DNA from: Rhizobium etli 8C-3
Lineage (GTDB): Bacteria > Pseudomonadota > Alphaproteobacteria > Rhizobiales > Rhizobiaceae
Assembly (NCBI RefSeq): GCF_001908375.1
Contig: NZ_CP017241.1
Span: 3,252,501-3,316,500 of the forward strand
Length of the DNA stretch: 64,000 nt
Direction: 5' to 3'
Part shown: positions 1-10,237 of the stretch, one piece after another
Layout: every line of letters begins with the position of its first letter
Position numbering within the stretch: position 1 is the first letter of the stretch
The notes under the pieces: model-generated
The model's input: the letters and a program-made list of their open reading frames with translations, nothing else
What the model was told of the DNA's origin: nothing
The model's database searches: none
Program-made: the position numbers and the translations under genes

Positions 1-423
1 GGGTTGACGCTTGCTGCGGCGGTCGCCCAGAAGCTCGGACACACGCGCTACGTGCCCTTGGGCACCTCCCGGAAATTCTGGTACCGCAACGACCTTTCCG
101 TGGCCCTGTCGTCGATTACCACGCCGGAACCGCACAAGCGTCTATATATAGACCCGCGCATGCTGCCGTTGCTTCGGGGACGCCGTGTCGCGCTGATCGA
201 CGATGTCATCTCGAGCGGCAGTTCCATCGTCGCGGGCCTGCAATTGATGACCGCCTGCGACATCGAACCTGTCGTCATCGCAGCGGCGATGCTGCAATCA
301 GAACGCTGGAGGGAAAAGCTCGCAGCTGAAGGCGCCCGGTGGCCCGACCGCACCGTCGGGGTTTTCGTGACGCCGATACTCGAAAGAACGGCACAAGGCC
401 GCTGGCGCGCGCCCACTGCCTGA
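1..423 (+). CDS. Type I phosphoribosyltransferase, 5'-truncated by window edge
   Basis: The reading frame is open from the first base, so the true start lies outside the window. The visible ~140 residues contain the type I phosphoribosyltransferase PRPP-binding loop (VALIDDVISSGSS, about residues 62-74 of the visible part). Enzymes of this fold transfer ribose-5-phosphate from PRPP to a nucleobase; those with the short hydrophobic stretch before DD and the following SSG loop include adenine and xanthine phosphoribosyltransferases. The exact base cannot be told from this fragment. A purine role would fit purC downstream and the nucleoside operon further right, but that is inference. The stop codon is at 421-423. 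Confidence 0.85.
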   Translation, partial: GLTLAAAVAQKLGHTRYVPLGTSRKFWYRNDLSVALSSITTPEPHKRLYIDPRMLPLLRGRRVALIDDVISSGSSIVAGLQLMTACDIEPVVIAAAMLQSERWREKLAAEGARWPDRTVGVFVTPILERTAQGRWRAPTA

Positions 424-524
424 CCTCGCACAACATGAGGATTGATCGATCTTACCGCGCACTCTCCCTATACAGTCCTGTCGGATGGCTACATTTTGCT
501 GACGGTTGAAACGCGAGCCCGCCC

Positions 525-2270
525 ATGACGTTCGAGCAAGCATCCCTGCTGATCCTTCTCTCGGCGATGCTCGTTCTGTTCTGCCTGAACCGTATCCGCA
601 TCGAGGTTGTAGCCATCGGCGGCCTGCTTGCCGGGTATGTGCTCCGACTTTATCCGGCCGATCAGGTCTTTGCCGGTTTCGCCAGTCCGGTCGTCATCAC
701 GGTGGTCGAAATTCTACTGATCGTCCAGGTGCTCGCGCGCGCAAAGCTCTTTGACAGCCTCGCCGAACGTTTTGCAGCCGCCGGACTGTCCGGCTTCACG
801 GTCATCGCCAGTCTTTCGGCCGTCACCGGGCTCATCTCGATCTTCATGAACAATATCGGCGCCTTCGCGATCATGCTGCCTGCAACGCTGCGCATCAGCA
901 GCGTCATGAATATCCCGCGGCGCCAGCTCGTCATGCCGATTTCCTTCGCGGCGCTTCTCGGCGGCCTCGTCTCGCTGATCGGAACGCCGGCCAATCTGCT
1001 TGTCAGCGATGCATTGGCCAAGGCAACAGGTTCCGGCTTCCGTTTTTTCGATTTCGCCTATGTCGGCCTTCCTGTCGCCATCACCGGAATTCTGCTGATG
1101 GCCGCTCTCGTGCCGCAACTTTTTCCGGAAACCGACGACCAACCTGCCACAGCCGCGCCGGCCCGACGGCGCATCGTGGCGGAACGGCGCGTTCCTGAGG
1201 GTTCGCCGCTCGCCGGCCGTCGCCTTCTCGATTGCTCCAGCCTCTTTGACATCCAGCCGCACGCATTGATCCGCAACGGCCAGTTCGTCTTTGGTCCGTT
1301 CGATCAGTCGACCATCAAGGCAGGCGATATCTTGCTTGCAGAAGGCGCCGATGCGGTGTTTGCCGGCCTCGCCGCCTCGGCTGCGCTCGTTCCGGAAGCC
1401 CATCCGAATGGCATGCAGGCGGATTTCACCCACATTGAAGCCGTCGTCATGCCCGAGAGCACGCTGGTCGGCTCGCGAATCCGCTCGTTGGAGGTCTTTA
1501 AAAGCCGCAGCGTTCGGGTTGGCGCTCTCTCCATGCGGTCGCCGCGGATCGAAGGCCGCTTTGAGGATCTGCAGCTCTCGATCGGCGATATCCTTCTGCT
1601 CGAGGGCCCGCGCCAGGCAGTCGCCGAAGCGCTTGAGGAATGCGAATGCCTGCCGCTCGCCTCCCAACCTGCAGACGAGGCGACCTCGAATGCGTGGCAG
1701 CCCTTCCTGGTCTTTGCTGCTGGAGTGACGCTTTCGGCTGTCGGGCCGGCCCGCGCGGAAATCGCATTTGCGGCTGTCGTCTTCGCTCTTGCGCTGATGG
1801 GTTATCTCAACATCCGCCAGGCCATGGCGGACATCAACTGGCCGATCATCATCATGCTGGCCGCGATGATCCCGATCGGCTCGGCTGTTGCCGCAACAGG
1901 CACGGCCCAGTTGGTGGCCGACTGGCTGAGCCTGCTCGTGCCGATATCCATGCCGCTTGCCGGCATCGCACTCCTGCTCTTCATCGCCATGGCGCTCACG
2001 CCTTTCGTCAACAACGCCACGGTGGCCATTGTGCTCAGTCCTGTTGCGCTGGAATTCGCAGAGGCAGCGCACCAGCCTCCGGCCGCCTACCTGATTGCCG
2101 TTGCCGCGGGCGCATCGCTCGATTTCCTGACGCCGTTCGGCCACCACAACAACACGCTGGCGATGAGCATCGGCAGCTATCGCGTCTCAGACTTCATGCG
2201 CGCCGGCAGTCCGCTGGCGTTTGCTTGCTATTTTCTGACCGTTCTTCTGGTTGCCCTGCTCTGGCTTTGA
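525..2270 (+). CDS. SLC13/DASS-family permease with TrkA-C domains
   Basis: A 581-residue inner-membrane transporter. The N-terminal ~200 residues and the C-terminal ~180 residues are strings of hydrophobic helices. Between them (about residues 205-380) is a soluble insert that fits two TrkA-C (RCK_C) regulatory domains, with repeated 'G-D-I-L-L' turns. The helical halves carry the [11 protein letters not shown] and [11 protein letters not shown] motifs typical of the CitT/SLC13 divalent-anion symporters. Members with this layout move sulfate, dicarboxylates or related anions with Na+ or H+; the substrate cannot be assigned. The ATG at 525 has only a weak ribosome-binding site. It seems to be transcribed alone, 101 bp after the phosphoribosyltransferase. 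Confidence 0.85.
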   Translation: MTFEQASLLILLSAMLVLFCLNRIRIEVVAIGGLLAGYVLRLYPADQVFAGFASPVVITVVEILLIVQVLARAKLFDSLAERFAAAGLSGFTVIASLSAVTGLISIFMNNIGAFAIMLPATLRISSVMNIPRRQLVMPISFAALLGGLVSLIGTPANLLVSDALAKATGSGFRFFDFAYVGLPVAITGILLMAALVPQLFPETDDQPATAAPARRRIVAERRVPEGSPLAGRRLLDCSSLFDIQPHALIRNGQFVFGPFDQSTIKAGDILLAEGADAVFAGLAASAALVPEAHPNGMQADFTHIEAVVMPESTLVGSRIRSLEVFKSRSVRVGALSMRSPRIEGRFEDLQLSIGDILLLEGPRQAVAEALEECECLPLASQPADEATSNAWQPFLVFAAGVTLSAVGPARAEIAFAAVVFALALMGYLNIRQAMADINWPIIIMLAAMIPIGSAVAATGTAQLVADWLSLLVPISMPLAGIALLLFIAMALTPFVNNATVAIVLSPVALEFAEAAHQPPAAYLIAVAAGASLDFLTPFGHHNNTLAMSIGSYRVSDFMRAGSPLAFACYFLTVLLVALLWL

Positions 2271-2344
2271 ACGCCATTTGCTTGACTTCCCCTGCAATGG
2301 AACTAGAGCAGGGTGAAACCGAGCGACAAAGGACTATCGAGCCC

Positions 2345-3289
2345 GTGCGAATTCTCTCCGAAGCCCATTTCCCCGAACTGCCGAACTATTACCGCGGCAA
2401 GGTGCGCGAGAATTATGACCTTCCGGATGGCAGCCGCATCATCATCAGCACCGACCGCCTCAGCGCTTTCGACCGCATTCTCACCTGCATCCCATATAAG
2501 GGCCAGGTGCTGACGCAAACGGCGCGCTACTGGTTCGAAGAGACCAAGGACATCTGCCCGAACCATGTCATTGACTATCCGGACCCGAACGTGGTCATCG
2601 GCAAGCGGCTCGACATTCTGCCCGTCGAGGTCGTCGTCCGCGGCTATCTCGCCGGCACCACGGGCACGTCCATCCTCACTCTTTATAAGAAGGGCGAGCG
2701 CGACATGTACGGCATGCACCTGCCGGACGGCATGCGTGACAACCAGCGACTGCCCGAGCCGGTGATCACCCCGACCAGCAAGGAATTCGACGGCGGCCAT
2801 GACGAGCCGCTGACGCCTGACGAGATCGTCGGCCGCGGTCTGCTGACCGCGGAACAGTGGGCAACGCTTTCGAGATACGCGCTCGCGCTTTTCGCGCGCG
2901 GCCAGGAAATGGCCGCGAAACGCGGCCTCATCCTCGTCGACACCAAATACGAATTCGGAACCGACAAGGACGGCAATATTATTCTCGCCGACGAAATCCA
3001 CACGCCCGACAGCAGCCGTTACTGGATCGCGGACAGCTATCAGCAGGCCTTTGAAGACGGCACGCGCCCCGCAAGCTTCGACAAGGACTTCGTCCGGGCC
3101 TGGGTGGCCGAGCGTTGCGATCCCTACAAGGACGAGATCCCCGAGATCCCGGTCGAACTGGTCGAGGAGACATCGAAGGTCTACATCAAGGCCTATGAGG
3201 CGATTACCGCCCAGTCTTTCGTTGCCGATGACAGCGGCGAAACCCCGGCTGCCCGTGTGCGAAGCAACCTTGCGCGCTATTTCCCTTAA
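2345..3289 (+). CDS. purC: Phosphoribosylaminoimidazole-succinocarboxamide synthase
   Basis: SAICAR synthetase of de novo purine synthesis joins CAIR and aspartate with ATP hydrolysis. The protein carries the family landmarks: the [22 protein letters not shown] opening (given here in parts: [11 protein letters not shown], then STDRLSAFD), the [14 protein letters not shown] segment, and the DTKYEFG and [12 protein letters not shown] motifs near the C terminus. The GTG at 2345 is preferred because AAAGGA lies 12 bases upstream and the protein then begins [11 protein letters not shown] as in rhizobial PurC. An in-frame ATG at 2297 would add 16 residues but has no ribosome-binding site. At 314 residues it is of the longer, rhizobial and yeast-like PurC type. 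Confidence 0.93.
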   Translation: MRILSEAHFPELPNYYRGKVRENYDLPDGSRIIISTDRLSAFDRILTCIPYKGQVLTQTARYWFEETKDICPNHVIDYPDPNVVIGKRLDILPVEVVVRGYLAGTTGTSILTLYKKGERDMYGMHLPDGMRDNQRLPEPVITPTSKEFDGGHDEPLTPDEIVGRGLLTAEQWATLSRYALALFARGQEMAAKRGLILVDTKYEFGTDKDGNIILADEIHTPDSSRYWIADSYQQAFEDGTRPASFDKDFVRAWVAERCDPYKDEIPEIPVELVEETSKVYIKAYEAITAQSFVADDSGETPAARVRSNLARYFP

Positions 3290-3340
3290 AAACCCGGAAC
3301 GAACCGCCCGAAGGCCGCCTCGGCGCTTGCGGGTTTTCGT
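3289..3340 (+). terminator. Candidate terminator after purC
   Basis: AAAACCCG at 3289-3296 pairs with CGGGTTTT at 3330-3337, and the loop contains a further GC-rich hairpin. The 3' arm ends in a short T run. The long loop makes this a moderate candidate for rho-independent termination of purC before the tetR gene. Confidence 0.4.
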
Positions 3341-3375
3341 CGGGAGGCATTAGCATGTGCAGGGCGGGGGAACGA

Positions 3376-3978
3376 ATGGCACGAAGGCCGCGGCGCAAAG
3401 CCGAGGAGACGCGGGAAGACATTCTGTCGACGGCCGAGTTGCTGTTTCGCCAGCGTGGTTTCGTCGCCGTATCGATCGCCGACATCGCCTCGTCCCTCGG
3501 CATGTCGCCGGCCAATGTCTTCAAGCATTTTCATTCGAAAGTGGCGCTTGTCGATGCCATCGCCGAACGGCATCTCGGCAACGCCACCGAGCGCTTTGGC
3601 TCTTTCGACGGAAGCCTGCCGCCCAAAGAACAACTGCTGCGTTTCGTGCTTCGGCTTCTCGATAGCCACCTCAAGGACATTCAAGACAATCCCTACATCT
3701 TCGAAATGGTGCTGACGACAGTTCAGGCGAAGCTCGAAGCAGGTATTCGCTACCGCGAGCGAATCGAGCAGAATCTCGAGGAAATCATCCGCGAGGGGGT
3801 GAGCGCAGATCATTATAAATGTTCCGATCCGCGCCGCGCCGCCCATACCGTTGCCGATGTTCTTGCATCGGTGCTCCATCCCGTGCTGATCGCTCGTGAC
3901 GATAAGGATACGCTTGTGCGCAGGGCCGAGGAGATCGTCTGTTTTGTCGATACCGCATTGCAAAATAGCGCTTGCTAA
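3376..3978 (+). CDS. TetR/AcrR-family transcriptional regulator
   Basis: A 200-residue repressor with an N-terminal TetR helix-turn-helix at about residues 8-55 (TREDILSTAELLFRQRGF, then SIADIASSLGMSPANVFKHF), followed by an all-helical ligand-binding domain with no recognised specificity. The ATG at 3376 follows a GGGGGA ribosome-binding site; the ATG at 3355 is less well placed. It lies directly upstream of, and in the same direction as, the tripartite RND pump, which is the usual place for an efflux repressor of the AcrR type. A perfect dyad just after its stop (3977-4004) is a candidate operator. Confidence 0.9.
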   Translation: MARRPRRKAEETREDILSTAELLFRQRGFVAVSIADIASSLGMSPANVFKHFHSKVALVDAIAERHLGNATERFGSFDGSLPPKEQLLRFVLRLLDSHLKDIQDNPYIFEMVLTTVQAKLEAGIRYRERIEQNLEEIIREGVSADHYKCSDPRRAAHTVADVLASVLHPVLIARDDKDTLVRRAEEIVCFVDTALQNSAC

Positions 3979-4004
3979 GTGACGATCATTGAATTACGTC
4001 ACTT
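3977..4004. promoter_or_regulatory. Inverted repeat, candidate TetR operator of the RND operon
   Basis: AAGTGACG (3977-3984) and CGTCACTT (3997-4004) form a perfect 8-bp inverted repeat with a 12-bp spacer, 28 bp in all. That length is typical of TetR/AcrR operators. It lies between the tetR-type gene and the efflux adaptor gene, about 130 bp before the adaptor start. No T run follows, so it is not a convincing terminator. Confidence 0.45.
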
Positions 4005-4135
4005 CGTGAATCTTTTCGCAAGTTCGGATCGAAGGGTATTTGAATCCCGCTAATCACGCTCCTTATTGGAATGCAGCGCTCCGTCGCCGGAGCCGGTGAT
4101 CCGATCCGCAAATGCCAATCGCAAGGGAATTCAGC

Positions 4136-5356
4136 ATGAAACGGCGTGGCTTCATCATTTCTTCAGCTTTGGTGCTGAGCGGATTGCTCTGTGCCTGCAG
4201 CGACAGCGGCAACAACCAGGCCGGCGGCGCCGGTGTGCCCGCAGCAGCGGCTCAGCAGGCAGCCCCGGTCGGTGTCGTGACGCTGAAGAAGGACACCTTC
4301 CCGGTCACGACGATCCTTCCGGGCCGGGCCGAGGCCTTTCAGACGGCCGACATCCGTCCGCAAGTCAGCGGCATCATCCGCGAAATCGCCTTCAGAGAAG
4401 GCAGCGAGGTGAAAAAGGGCGACCTCCTTTATCAGATCGAAGATGCGCCTTATGTCGCAACCGTCGAACAGGCCAAGGCGGCAATCGCCAAGGCCGAAGC
4501 CAGTGTGCCGAGCGCGCAGAGTAATTTCGACCGCTACCAGCGCCTTGTCGGCAGCGGCGCGACACAGATCGAATTCGAAACGGCAAAGACCACCCTTCTC
4601 CAGGCTCACGCTGAGGTCGAATCGGCCAAGGCCACCCTTGCCTCCGCGCAAATCGATCTCGACCACACGAAGATCGTCGCGCCATTCGACGGCGTCATCG
4701 ACGAGACGGCCTACAACGTGGGCAACGTGGTTGCCGCCAATCAGACAGCGGCGCTGACGACGATCCGCCAGCTTGACCCGATTTATGTTTCGCTCACCGA
4801 ATCGAGCACCAATCTGCTCAGGCTGCGTGATGCTTTGGCATCTGGCACGGTTCGAGGGGAAGGCGCCGATGTCGCCTTCCGGCTCATCCTGGAAGATGGC
4901 AAGGAGTACGCCCAGAAGGGCAAGCTGGATATGTCGAAGCAGATCGTCAGCGAGACAACCGGCACCTTCATCATCCGCGTGCTCTTTCCGAATCCGGATC
5001 TCGTCATCTTGCCGGGCATGTATGTTCGCGCGACCGTCGAGCTTGGCGCCGAGGTCGGCTATGCGCTGCCGCAACTCGCCACCAGCCGCGACGCGACCGG
5101 CCGTCTGACGGCGCAGTTCATCTCCGCTGATGGCAAAGTCGAGACACGTGTGTTCGAAAACGCCTCGCCCTCCAACAATTCCTGGCTCGTGACCGACGGC
5201 GTGAAGGATGGCGATCAGCTGATCGTCAGCGGCCTGCAGTCGATCGCGCCCGGCATGCCGGTTACGCCCGTCCCCATGAAGATCAATGAAAGCGGTGTGG
5301 TCGTGGCTGGCGAGCAGGCAGCAGCCGGTAACGCCCAGAAGCCGGCCGCGCAGTAG
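4136..5356 (+). CDS. RND efflux periplasmic adaptor lipoprotein (AcrA/MexA type)
   Basis: A 406-residue membrane-fusion protein of a tripartite multidrug pump. It has a lipoprotein signal (hydrophobic stretch ending LLCAC, about residues 14-22), a barrel-sandwich/lipoyl half-motif around residues 65-110, a long alpha-helical hairpin (about 110-170) and a beta-barrel plus membrane-proximal region. It bridges the RND pump and the outer-membrane channel in the periplasm. The start at 4136 is chosen because AAGGGA lies 8-9 bases upstream and it places the lipobox correctly; the in-frame ATG at 4112 adds eight unneeded residues. The pump gene follows after 47 bp, so the two are co-transcribed. Confidence 0.93.
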   Translation: MKRRGFIISSALVLSGLLCACSDSGNNQAGGAGVPAAAAQQAAPVGVVTLKKDTFPVTTILPGRAEAFQTADIRPQVSGIIREIAFREGSEVKKGDLLYQIEDAPYVATVEQAKAAIAKAEASVPSAQSNFDRYQRLVGSGATQIEFETAKTTLLQAHAEVESAKATLASAQIDLDHTKIVAPFDGVIDETAYNVGNVVAANQTAALTTIRQLDPIYVSLTESSTNLLRLRDALASGTVRGEGADVAFRLILEDGKEYAQKGKLDMSKQIVSETTGTFIIRVLFPNPDLVILPGMYVRATVELGAEVGYALPQLATSRDATGRLTAQFISADGKVETRVFENASPSNNSWLVTDGVKDGDQLIVSGLQSIAPGMPVTPVPMKINESGVVVAGEQAAAGNAQKPAAQ

Positions 5357-5403
5357 GACGCGCCAGGCTCCAACGTCGATCAAAGCCGCACAGGAATCAT
5401 TTG

Positions 5404-8400
5404 ATGGCCAAGTTTTTCATCCGACGCCCGATTTTTGCCTGGGTCATTGCGATTACCATCATGCTCGCAGGCTTGCTCGGCATTTTCACGCTGTCGATCT
5501 CGCAGTATCCCGACATTGCGCCCACCACGGTGCGCATCAACGCCACCTATCGCGGCGCGAGCGCTGAAACCGTCGAGAAATCGGTGACGACGATCATCGA
5601 AGACGGCATGACCGGTCTTGATGACCTCACCTACATGACTTCGACCTCGTCTACCGGTTCGGCCAGCATCTCGCTGACGTTTGGAACAAGCGTCGATCCG
5701 GACATCGCGCAGGTGCAGGTCCAGAACAAGCTGCAGCTCGTCCAATCGCAGCTTCCCGATGACGTCATCGATGCCGGCATCAGCGTCACGCGATCGACCT
5801 CCAGTATCCTGCTGGTCGGATCGCTGGTTTCGACCGATGGCAAGCGGAATTCCGTCGACCTCGGCAACATCCTGTCAAACCAGATCGAAGACCAGATACA
5901 GCGTCTCGAAGGCGTCGGCAGCATCAATATCTTCGGTTCGGGTTATGCAATGCGCGTCTGGCTCGATCCCTTCAAACTGCAGAAGTATCAGCTGACGCCA
6001 AGCGACGTGACCTCGGCCATCGAGGCCCAGAACACGCAGGTTTCCGTTGGCTCCCTCGGCGCACAGCCACTCGTCAAGGGCCAGCAGCTGAACGTCACGA
6101 TCACCGCGCAGAGCCAGCTGACGACGGTCGCGGACTTCGAGCGGATCATTCTGAAAGTGGAAAAGGACGGATCGACGGTCCGCCTCAGCGACGTCTCGCG
6201 TATCGAAATTGGCCAGGAAAGCTACGGCGGCTCGTCGCGCTACAATGGCCAGCCATCGAGCGGCTTTGCCGTCAACCTTGCGATCGGCGCCAATGCCATC
6301 GACACCGCGGAGCGCGTTCGCTCAGCGCTCGACACAATCGGCCACGGCCTGCCGGAAGGCGTGGAGATTACCTATCCTTACGACACAACGCCCTTCGTCG
6401 AGCTGTCGATCGAAAAGGTCGTCCACACCCTCATCGAAGCGATCGTTCTCGTCTTCGTGGTTCTGCTCGTCTTCCTGCAGAACCTGCGCGCGACGCTGAT
6501 CCCGACCATCGCCGTGCCGGTGGTCCTGCTTGGAACCTTCGGCATTTTGGCGGCAACGGGATATTCGATCAATACGCTGACGATGTTTGCCATGGTTCTC
6601 GCGATCGGCCTGCTCGTCGACGATGCTATCGTCGTTGTCGAGAACGTCGAGCGCATCATGTCGGAGGAAAAGCTGTCGCCGCTTGAGGCGACGGAGAAGT
6701 CGATGGGCGAAATCACCGGCGCCATCGTCGGCATCGCACTGGTTCTGACGGCCGTCTTCATTCCGATGGCCTTTTTCGGCGGTTCGACCGGCATCATCTA
6801 CCGTCAGTTCTCGATCACCATCGTTTCGGCCATGCTGCTTTCGGCCCTCGTCGCCATCGTGCTGACGCCGGCACTTTGCGCCAGCATGCTCAAGCCGGTC
6901 TCCGAACACAGGAAGCACCGCGTCGGCGACTGGTTCAACCGCAACTTCACGCGCTCGACCAACGGCTACGTCCGCACCATCGGCTACCTGTTGAAGCGTC
7001 CGATCAGGGTGATGCTGGTGTTCCTGCTCGTCGGGGCAGGTTGCGCCTATCTGTTCACGCGCCTGCCGAGCTCGTTCCTGCCGCAAGAAGATCAGGGCGT
7101 TCTGCTGACGATCGTCACCACGCCGCCCGGATCGACGACGCAACAGACCCAGGCAGTCGTCGAGAAGGTCGAAAAGTATTATCGCGAAAACGAAAAGGAT
7201 TCCGTCGATTCGGTCTTCGGCGCCCTTGGCTTCAGCTTCAACGGCTCCGGCCAAAACAGCGCGATCGTCTTTACAAAGCTCAAGGATTTTTCGCTGCGTA
7301 CCGAGGCCAGTCAGCACGCGCAGGCGATCGTGACGCGGGCGCTCAAGACCTTCTTCACCTTCCGCGAAGCGCAGGTCTTCGCATTGCTGCCGCCGGCGAT
7401 CCAGGGTCTCGGCGTGTCCAGCGGCTTTTCGATGTACCTCGTCGATACCGGCGGACACGGCACGGCTGCGCTCGACACCGCCTCCAAGCGGCTGATCCAG
7501 ATGGCCAATGCCAGCGGCAAGGTGGTCGCCCTTCGCAACAACAACAAGGAAGTCGAGCCGCAGATGCGGATCGTCATCGACCAGGAGAAGATCGGCGCCA
7601 TGGGCGTGGATATTTCCGCGGTCAATGCGATGCTCTCTGTCATCTTCACCGGCCGCGACGTCAATGACTTCACGCTGAACGGCGAGATCAAGCCAGTCTA
7701 CGTGCAGGGCGATGCGCCCTTCCGGATGCAGCCGACCGATCTCGACCACTGGTATGCCCGCAACTCCTCCGGCGAAATGGTTCCCTTCTCCGCCTTCACC
7801 AGGACGGAATGGGTCAAGGGTGCCCCGACGCTTGCCCGCTTCAACGCCGTCAGCGCGATCCCGCTCGACGGGGCTTCGGCACCGGGCGTCAGCTCCGGCG
7901 ATGCCATGAACGAGATGGAGGCCCTTACTGCACAGATCGGCGGCGGTTATACGGTGGCCTGGCAGGGCATATCCTATCAGGAGCGGCTCTCGGGTTCGCA
8001 GGCGCCGATGCTTTATGCAATTTCGGTGCTCGTCGTCTTCCTTTGCCTGGCGGCGCTCTACGAAAGCTGGTCGATCCCGTTCTCGGTGATCATGGCGGTG
8101 CCCGTCGGCGTGCTCGGCGCGCTTGTGGCTGCGACCCTCTTCGGACAGGCGAACGACGTCTACTTCAAGGTCGGTCTTCTGACGACGATAGGTCTCGCAG
8201 CGAAGAACGCGATTCTGATCGTCGAATTCGCCAAGGACCGGTTGGAGACCGGGATGGGTCTCTTTGAGGCGACTTTGGAAGCGGCAAGGCTTCGTTTGCG
8301 CCCGATCATCATGACATCGCTTGCCTTCATTTTGGGCGTCGTGCCTCTTGCCGTGGCCACCGGCGCGGGCTCCGCAGCCCAGAACGCCATCGGCATCGGT

Positions 8401-8508
8401 GTCCTCGGCGGCATGCTCGCGGCCACGGCGCTCGGGATTTTCTTTGTGCCGTCCTTCTTCGTGGTCATCCGCCGCGTCTTCTCCCGGCGCAAGAAAATTG
8501 TGGCGTGA
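5404..8508 (+). CDS. RND multidrug efflux pump, inner-membrane subunit (HAE1/AcrB type)
   Basis: A 1034-residue proton-driven RND transporter, the normal length for AcrB/MexB. The N terminus (MAKFFIRRPIFAWVIAI) is the classical first transmembrane segment. Two large periplasmic loops (about residues 30-335 and 555-865) each precede a cluster of helices. TM4 carries the proton-relay aspartates in GLLVDDAIVVVENVER (about residues 402-417). The ATG at 5404 has AGGA eight bases upstream. With the adaptor upstream and the channel downstream it forms a complete drug-export system. The substrates are unknown. Confidence 0.95.
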   Translation: MAKFFIRRPIFAWVIAITIMLAGLLGIFTLSISQYPDIAPTTVRINATYRGASAETVEKSVTTIIEDGMTGLDDLTYMTSTSSTGSASISLTFGTSVDPDIAQVQVQNKLQLVQSQLPDDVIDAGISVTRSTSSILLVGSLVSTDGKRNSVDLGNILSNQIEDQIQRLEGVGSINIFGSGYAMRVWLDPFKLQKYQLTPSDVTSAIEAQNTQVSVGSLGAQPLVKGQQLNVTITAQSQLTTVADFERIILKVEKDGSTVRLSDVSRIEIGQESYGGSSRYNGQPSSGFAVNLAIGANAIDTAERVRSALDTIGHGLPEGVEITYPYDTTPFVELSIEKVVHTLIEAIVLVFVVLLVFLQNLRATLIPTIAVPVVLLGTFGILAATGYSINTLTMFAMVLAIGLLVDDAIVVVENVERIMSEEKLSPLEATEKSMGEITGAIVGIALVLTAVFIPMAFFGGSTGIIYRQFSITIVSAMLLSALVAIVLTPALCASMLKPVSEHRKHRVGDWFNRNFTRSTNGYVRTIGYLLKRPIRVMLVFLLVGAGCAYLFTRLPSSFLPQEDQGVLLTIVTTPPGSTTQQTQAVVEKVEKYYRENEKDSVDSVFGALGFSFNGSGQNSAIVFTKLKDFSLRTEASQHAQAIVTRALKTFFTFREAQVFALLPPAIQGLGVSSGFSMYLVDTGGHGTAALDTASKRLIQMANASGKVVALRNNNKEVEPQMRIVIDQEKIGAMGVDISAVNAMLSVIFTGRDVNDFTLNGEIKPVYVQGDAPFRMQPTDLDHWYARNSSGEMVPFSAFTRTEWVKGAPTLARFNAVSAIPLDGASAPGVSSGDAMNEMEALTAQIGGGYTVAWQGISYQERLSGSQAPMLYAISVLVVFLCLAALYESWSIPFSVIMAVPVGVLGALVAATLFGQANDVYFKVGLLTTIGLAAKNAILIVEFAKDRLETGMGLFEATLEAARLRLRPIIMTSLAFILGVVPLAVATGAGSAAQNAIGIGVLGGMLAATALGIFFVPSFFVVIRRVFSRRKKIVA

Positions 8509-8666
8509 GTGTGATAAAAATGCACTGCCAGAATGAATGACTCATTGATACATTGCCCGCGGATTGCTTCGACATGGTGTATCTCGTTGGGACGAAGCGC
8601 GGCCGACGGCAAAGCATGATGCTTTTGGCAAGAAATTAGACTTGGTCGAGTTACAGGAAGAAATGA

Positions 8667-10109
8667 ATGATATCTCTTCGTTTTGCTACACCGGCACTAT
8701 TGCTTTTGCTGGCGGGCTGCGTGAGCGGACCGGACCACACGCCTCCGGAGATGCCGCTGCCGGCGAAGTTCGGTGAAGGCAGCAACAAGAATATCGGTGA
8801 TGTAGCGACGGTGGCCTGGTGGTCGGCGTTTCGCGACAGGCAGCTTGACAGCCTGGTTGCGCGCGGCATCGACCAGAACCTCGACGTTCTGCAGGCGATG
8901 GAGCGCATCAATGCGGCGTCCTCCAATGTGACGGTCGCCGGGGCTGGCTCGCTGCCGAGCCTTGTCGTCGGCGCCTCGCACACGGTGTCGGGCCAGATGG
9001 GCTCGGAGCGCACCCGGGTGGGTGCGACCAACACCACTGGCGGCGAGGCCAATGTCTCCTGGCTGCTCGATCTCTTCGGCCAATACCGGCGCTCCAAGGA
9101 AAGCGCGCTTGCCTCGCTCGATTCGGCCTATGCCAGCGCCGACGTGGCCCGGCTTGCCTTCCTGCAGGATCTCGTCTCGACCTATATCGACGCCCGCTTC
9201 TACCAGGAGCGCATTGCGCTGTCGAAGGCCAACCTGCAATCGCGCCGGGAGACCTACGATCTTACCAAGTTCCAGCTGGAAGCCGGTGCCGCCTCCAGGC
9301 TCGACGTCGTCCAGGCCGAGGGCCTGGTGCAGTCGACGCAGGCTGAAATCCCCGGCCTGGAAACCAATTTCCGCGTCTCGGCGCATCACATCGCCACGCT
9401 GCTCGGCCTGCCGGCCTCCTCGCTGATGGCCGAGTTGCAGAAGGGAGCCGCCCAGCCGGTCTACCGTGCCGGCATCATCTCCGGCATCCCGGCCGACCTG
9501 ATCCGCAACCGTCCCGACATCCGCGTGGCCGAGCGCAATCTGGCAGCGGCGACCGCCAATATCGGCGTCGCCGAATCGCAGCTTTATCCGTCGATCTCGC
9601 TGTCCGGCTCGATCTCGCCCACCTGGGTCAATGCGGCCGGTGGCAGCGGCGGCGGCCTGACCACCTGGTCCTTCGGCCCGACGCTCAGCCTGCCGATCTT
9701 CGACGGCGGCCGCCTGCGCGCCAATGTCGACATCGCCAAGTCGGACGCCAAGACCGCCTATCTCGCCTGGAAGGCAGCGGTGCTCAACGCCGTCGAGGAG
9801 GTGGAGAACGCGCTGTCGGCCGTGCGCCGCGACGCCCAGACGGTGGAAGCGCTGCGCGCCCAGGTCAAGACGACGCAGGAATCGCTGGAACTGTCGACGG
9901 CAAGCTACAAGGACGGCGCCTCCTCGCTGCTCGACGTGCTCGACGCCCAGCGCCAGGTGTCGCTGGCCCAGGCAAGCCTGGCGGCGTCCGTGCAGCAGAT
10001 GGCCAGGGACTACGTCTCCCTCAACGTCGCAATCGGCGGCGGCTATGCCCCCGGCGGCAAGGTCAACGCTGTCTCCGCCACCGTGGCAAAAGGCCCCTCA
10101 AAGAGCTGA
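8667..10109 (+). CDS. RND outer-membrane efflux lipoprotein, NodT family
   Basis: A 480-residue TolC-like outer-membrane factor. It begins with a lipoprotein signal (LLLLLAGC lipobox, Cys about residue 17) and has the duplicated OEP coiled-coil repeats typical of the NodT/OprM family, including the FDGGRLRANVDIAKSDAKTA turn (given in part) of the second repeat. AGGAAGA sits just before the ATG. It is 158 bp after the pump gene, further than the other spacings in the operon, but no terminator is seen between them. The family name NodT is historical and does not show a role in nodulation. Third component of the pump encoded at 4136-8508. Confidence 0.93.
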   Translation: MISLRFATPALLLLLAGCVSGPDHTPPEMPLPAKFGEGSNKNIGDVATVAWWSAFRDRQLDSLVARGIDQNLDVLQAMERINAASSNVTVAGAGSLPSLVVGASHTVSGQMGSERTRVGATNTTGGEANVSWLLDLFGQYRRSKESALASLDSAYASADVARLAFLQDLVSTYIDARFYQERIALSKANLQSRRETYDLTKFQLEAGAASRLDVVQAEGLVQSTQAEIPGLETNFRVSAHHIATLLGLPASSLMAELQKGAAQPVYRAGIISGIPADLIRNRPDIRVAERNLAAATANIGVAESQLYPSISLSGSISPTWVNAAGGSGGGLTTWSFGPTLSLPIFDGGRLRANVDIAKSDAKTAYLAWKAAVLNAVEEVENALSAVRRDAQTVEALRAQVKTTQESLELSTASYKDGASSLLDVLDAQRQVSLAQASLAASVQQMARDYVSLNVAIGGGYAPGGKVNAVSATVAKGPSKS

Positions 10110-10131
10110 AAGAGCCATTTCTAGGAATGAC

Positions 10132-10159
10132 AAAAGCCCCGGCAACGGGGCTTTTTTGT
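10132..10159 (+). terminator. Rho-independent terminator of the RND operon
   Basis: AAAAGCCCCG (10132-10141), loop GCAA, CGGGGCTTTT (10146-10155), followed by more T residues. A perfect 10-bp stem with a GNRA-like tetraloop, placed 22 bp after the outer-membrane gene. Confidence 0.9.
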
Positions 10160-10237
10160 TGCTTTCGAAAAAATCGTGTGAGGAAGAGGCCTCATCCCGC
10201 AAAATGGATTCGACAAGCCGCTGTGCTTCAGGTACGC

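Noticed and set aside
714..2147. A 477-codon minus-strand frame opposite the SLC13 permease
   Set aside because: Arg/His/Asp-rich composition typical of the antisense of a GC-rich membrane-protein gene; no start signals.
6322..7749. A 475-codon minus-strand frame opposite the RND pump
   Set aside because: Same Arg/Asp/His-rich shadow composition, with no ribosome-binding site; the plus-strand pump is beyond doubt.
8667..10109. Nodulation function suggested by the family name NodT
   Set aside because: The name is historical; position behind an RND pump shows an efflux outer-membrane factor.
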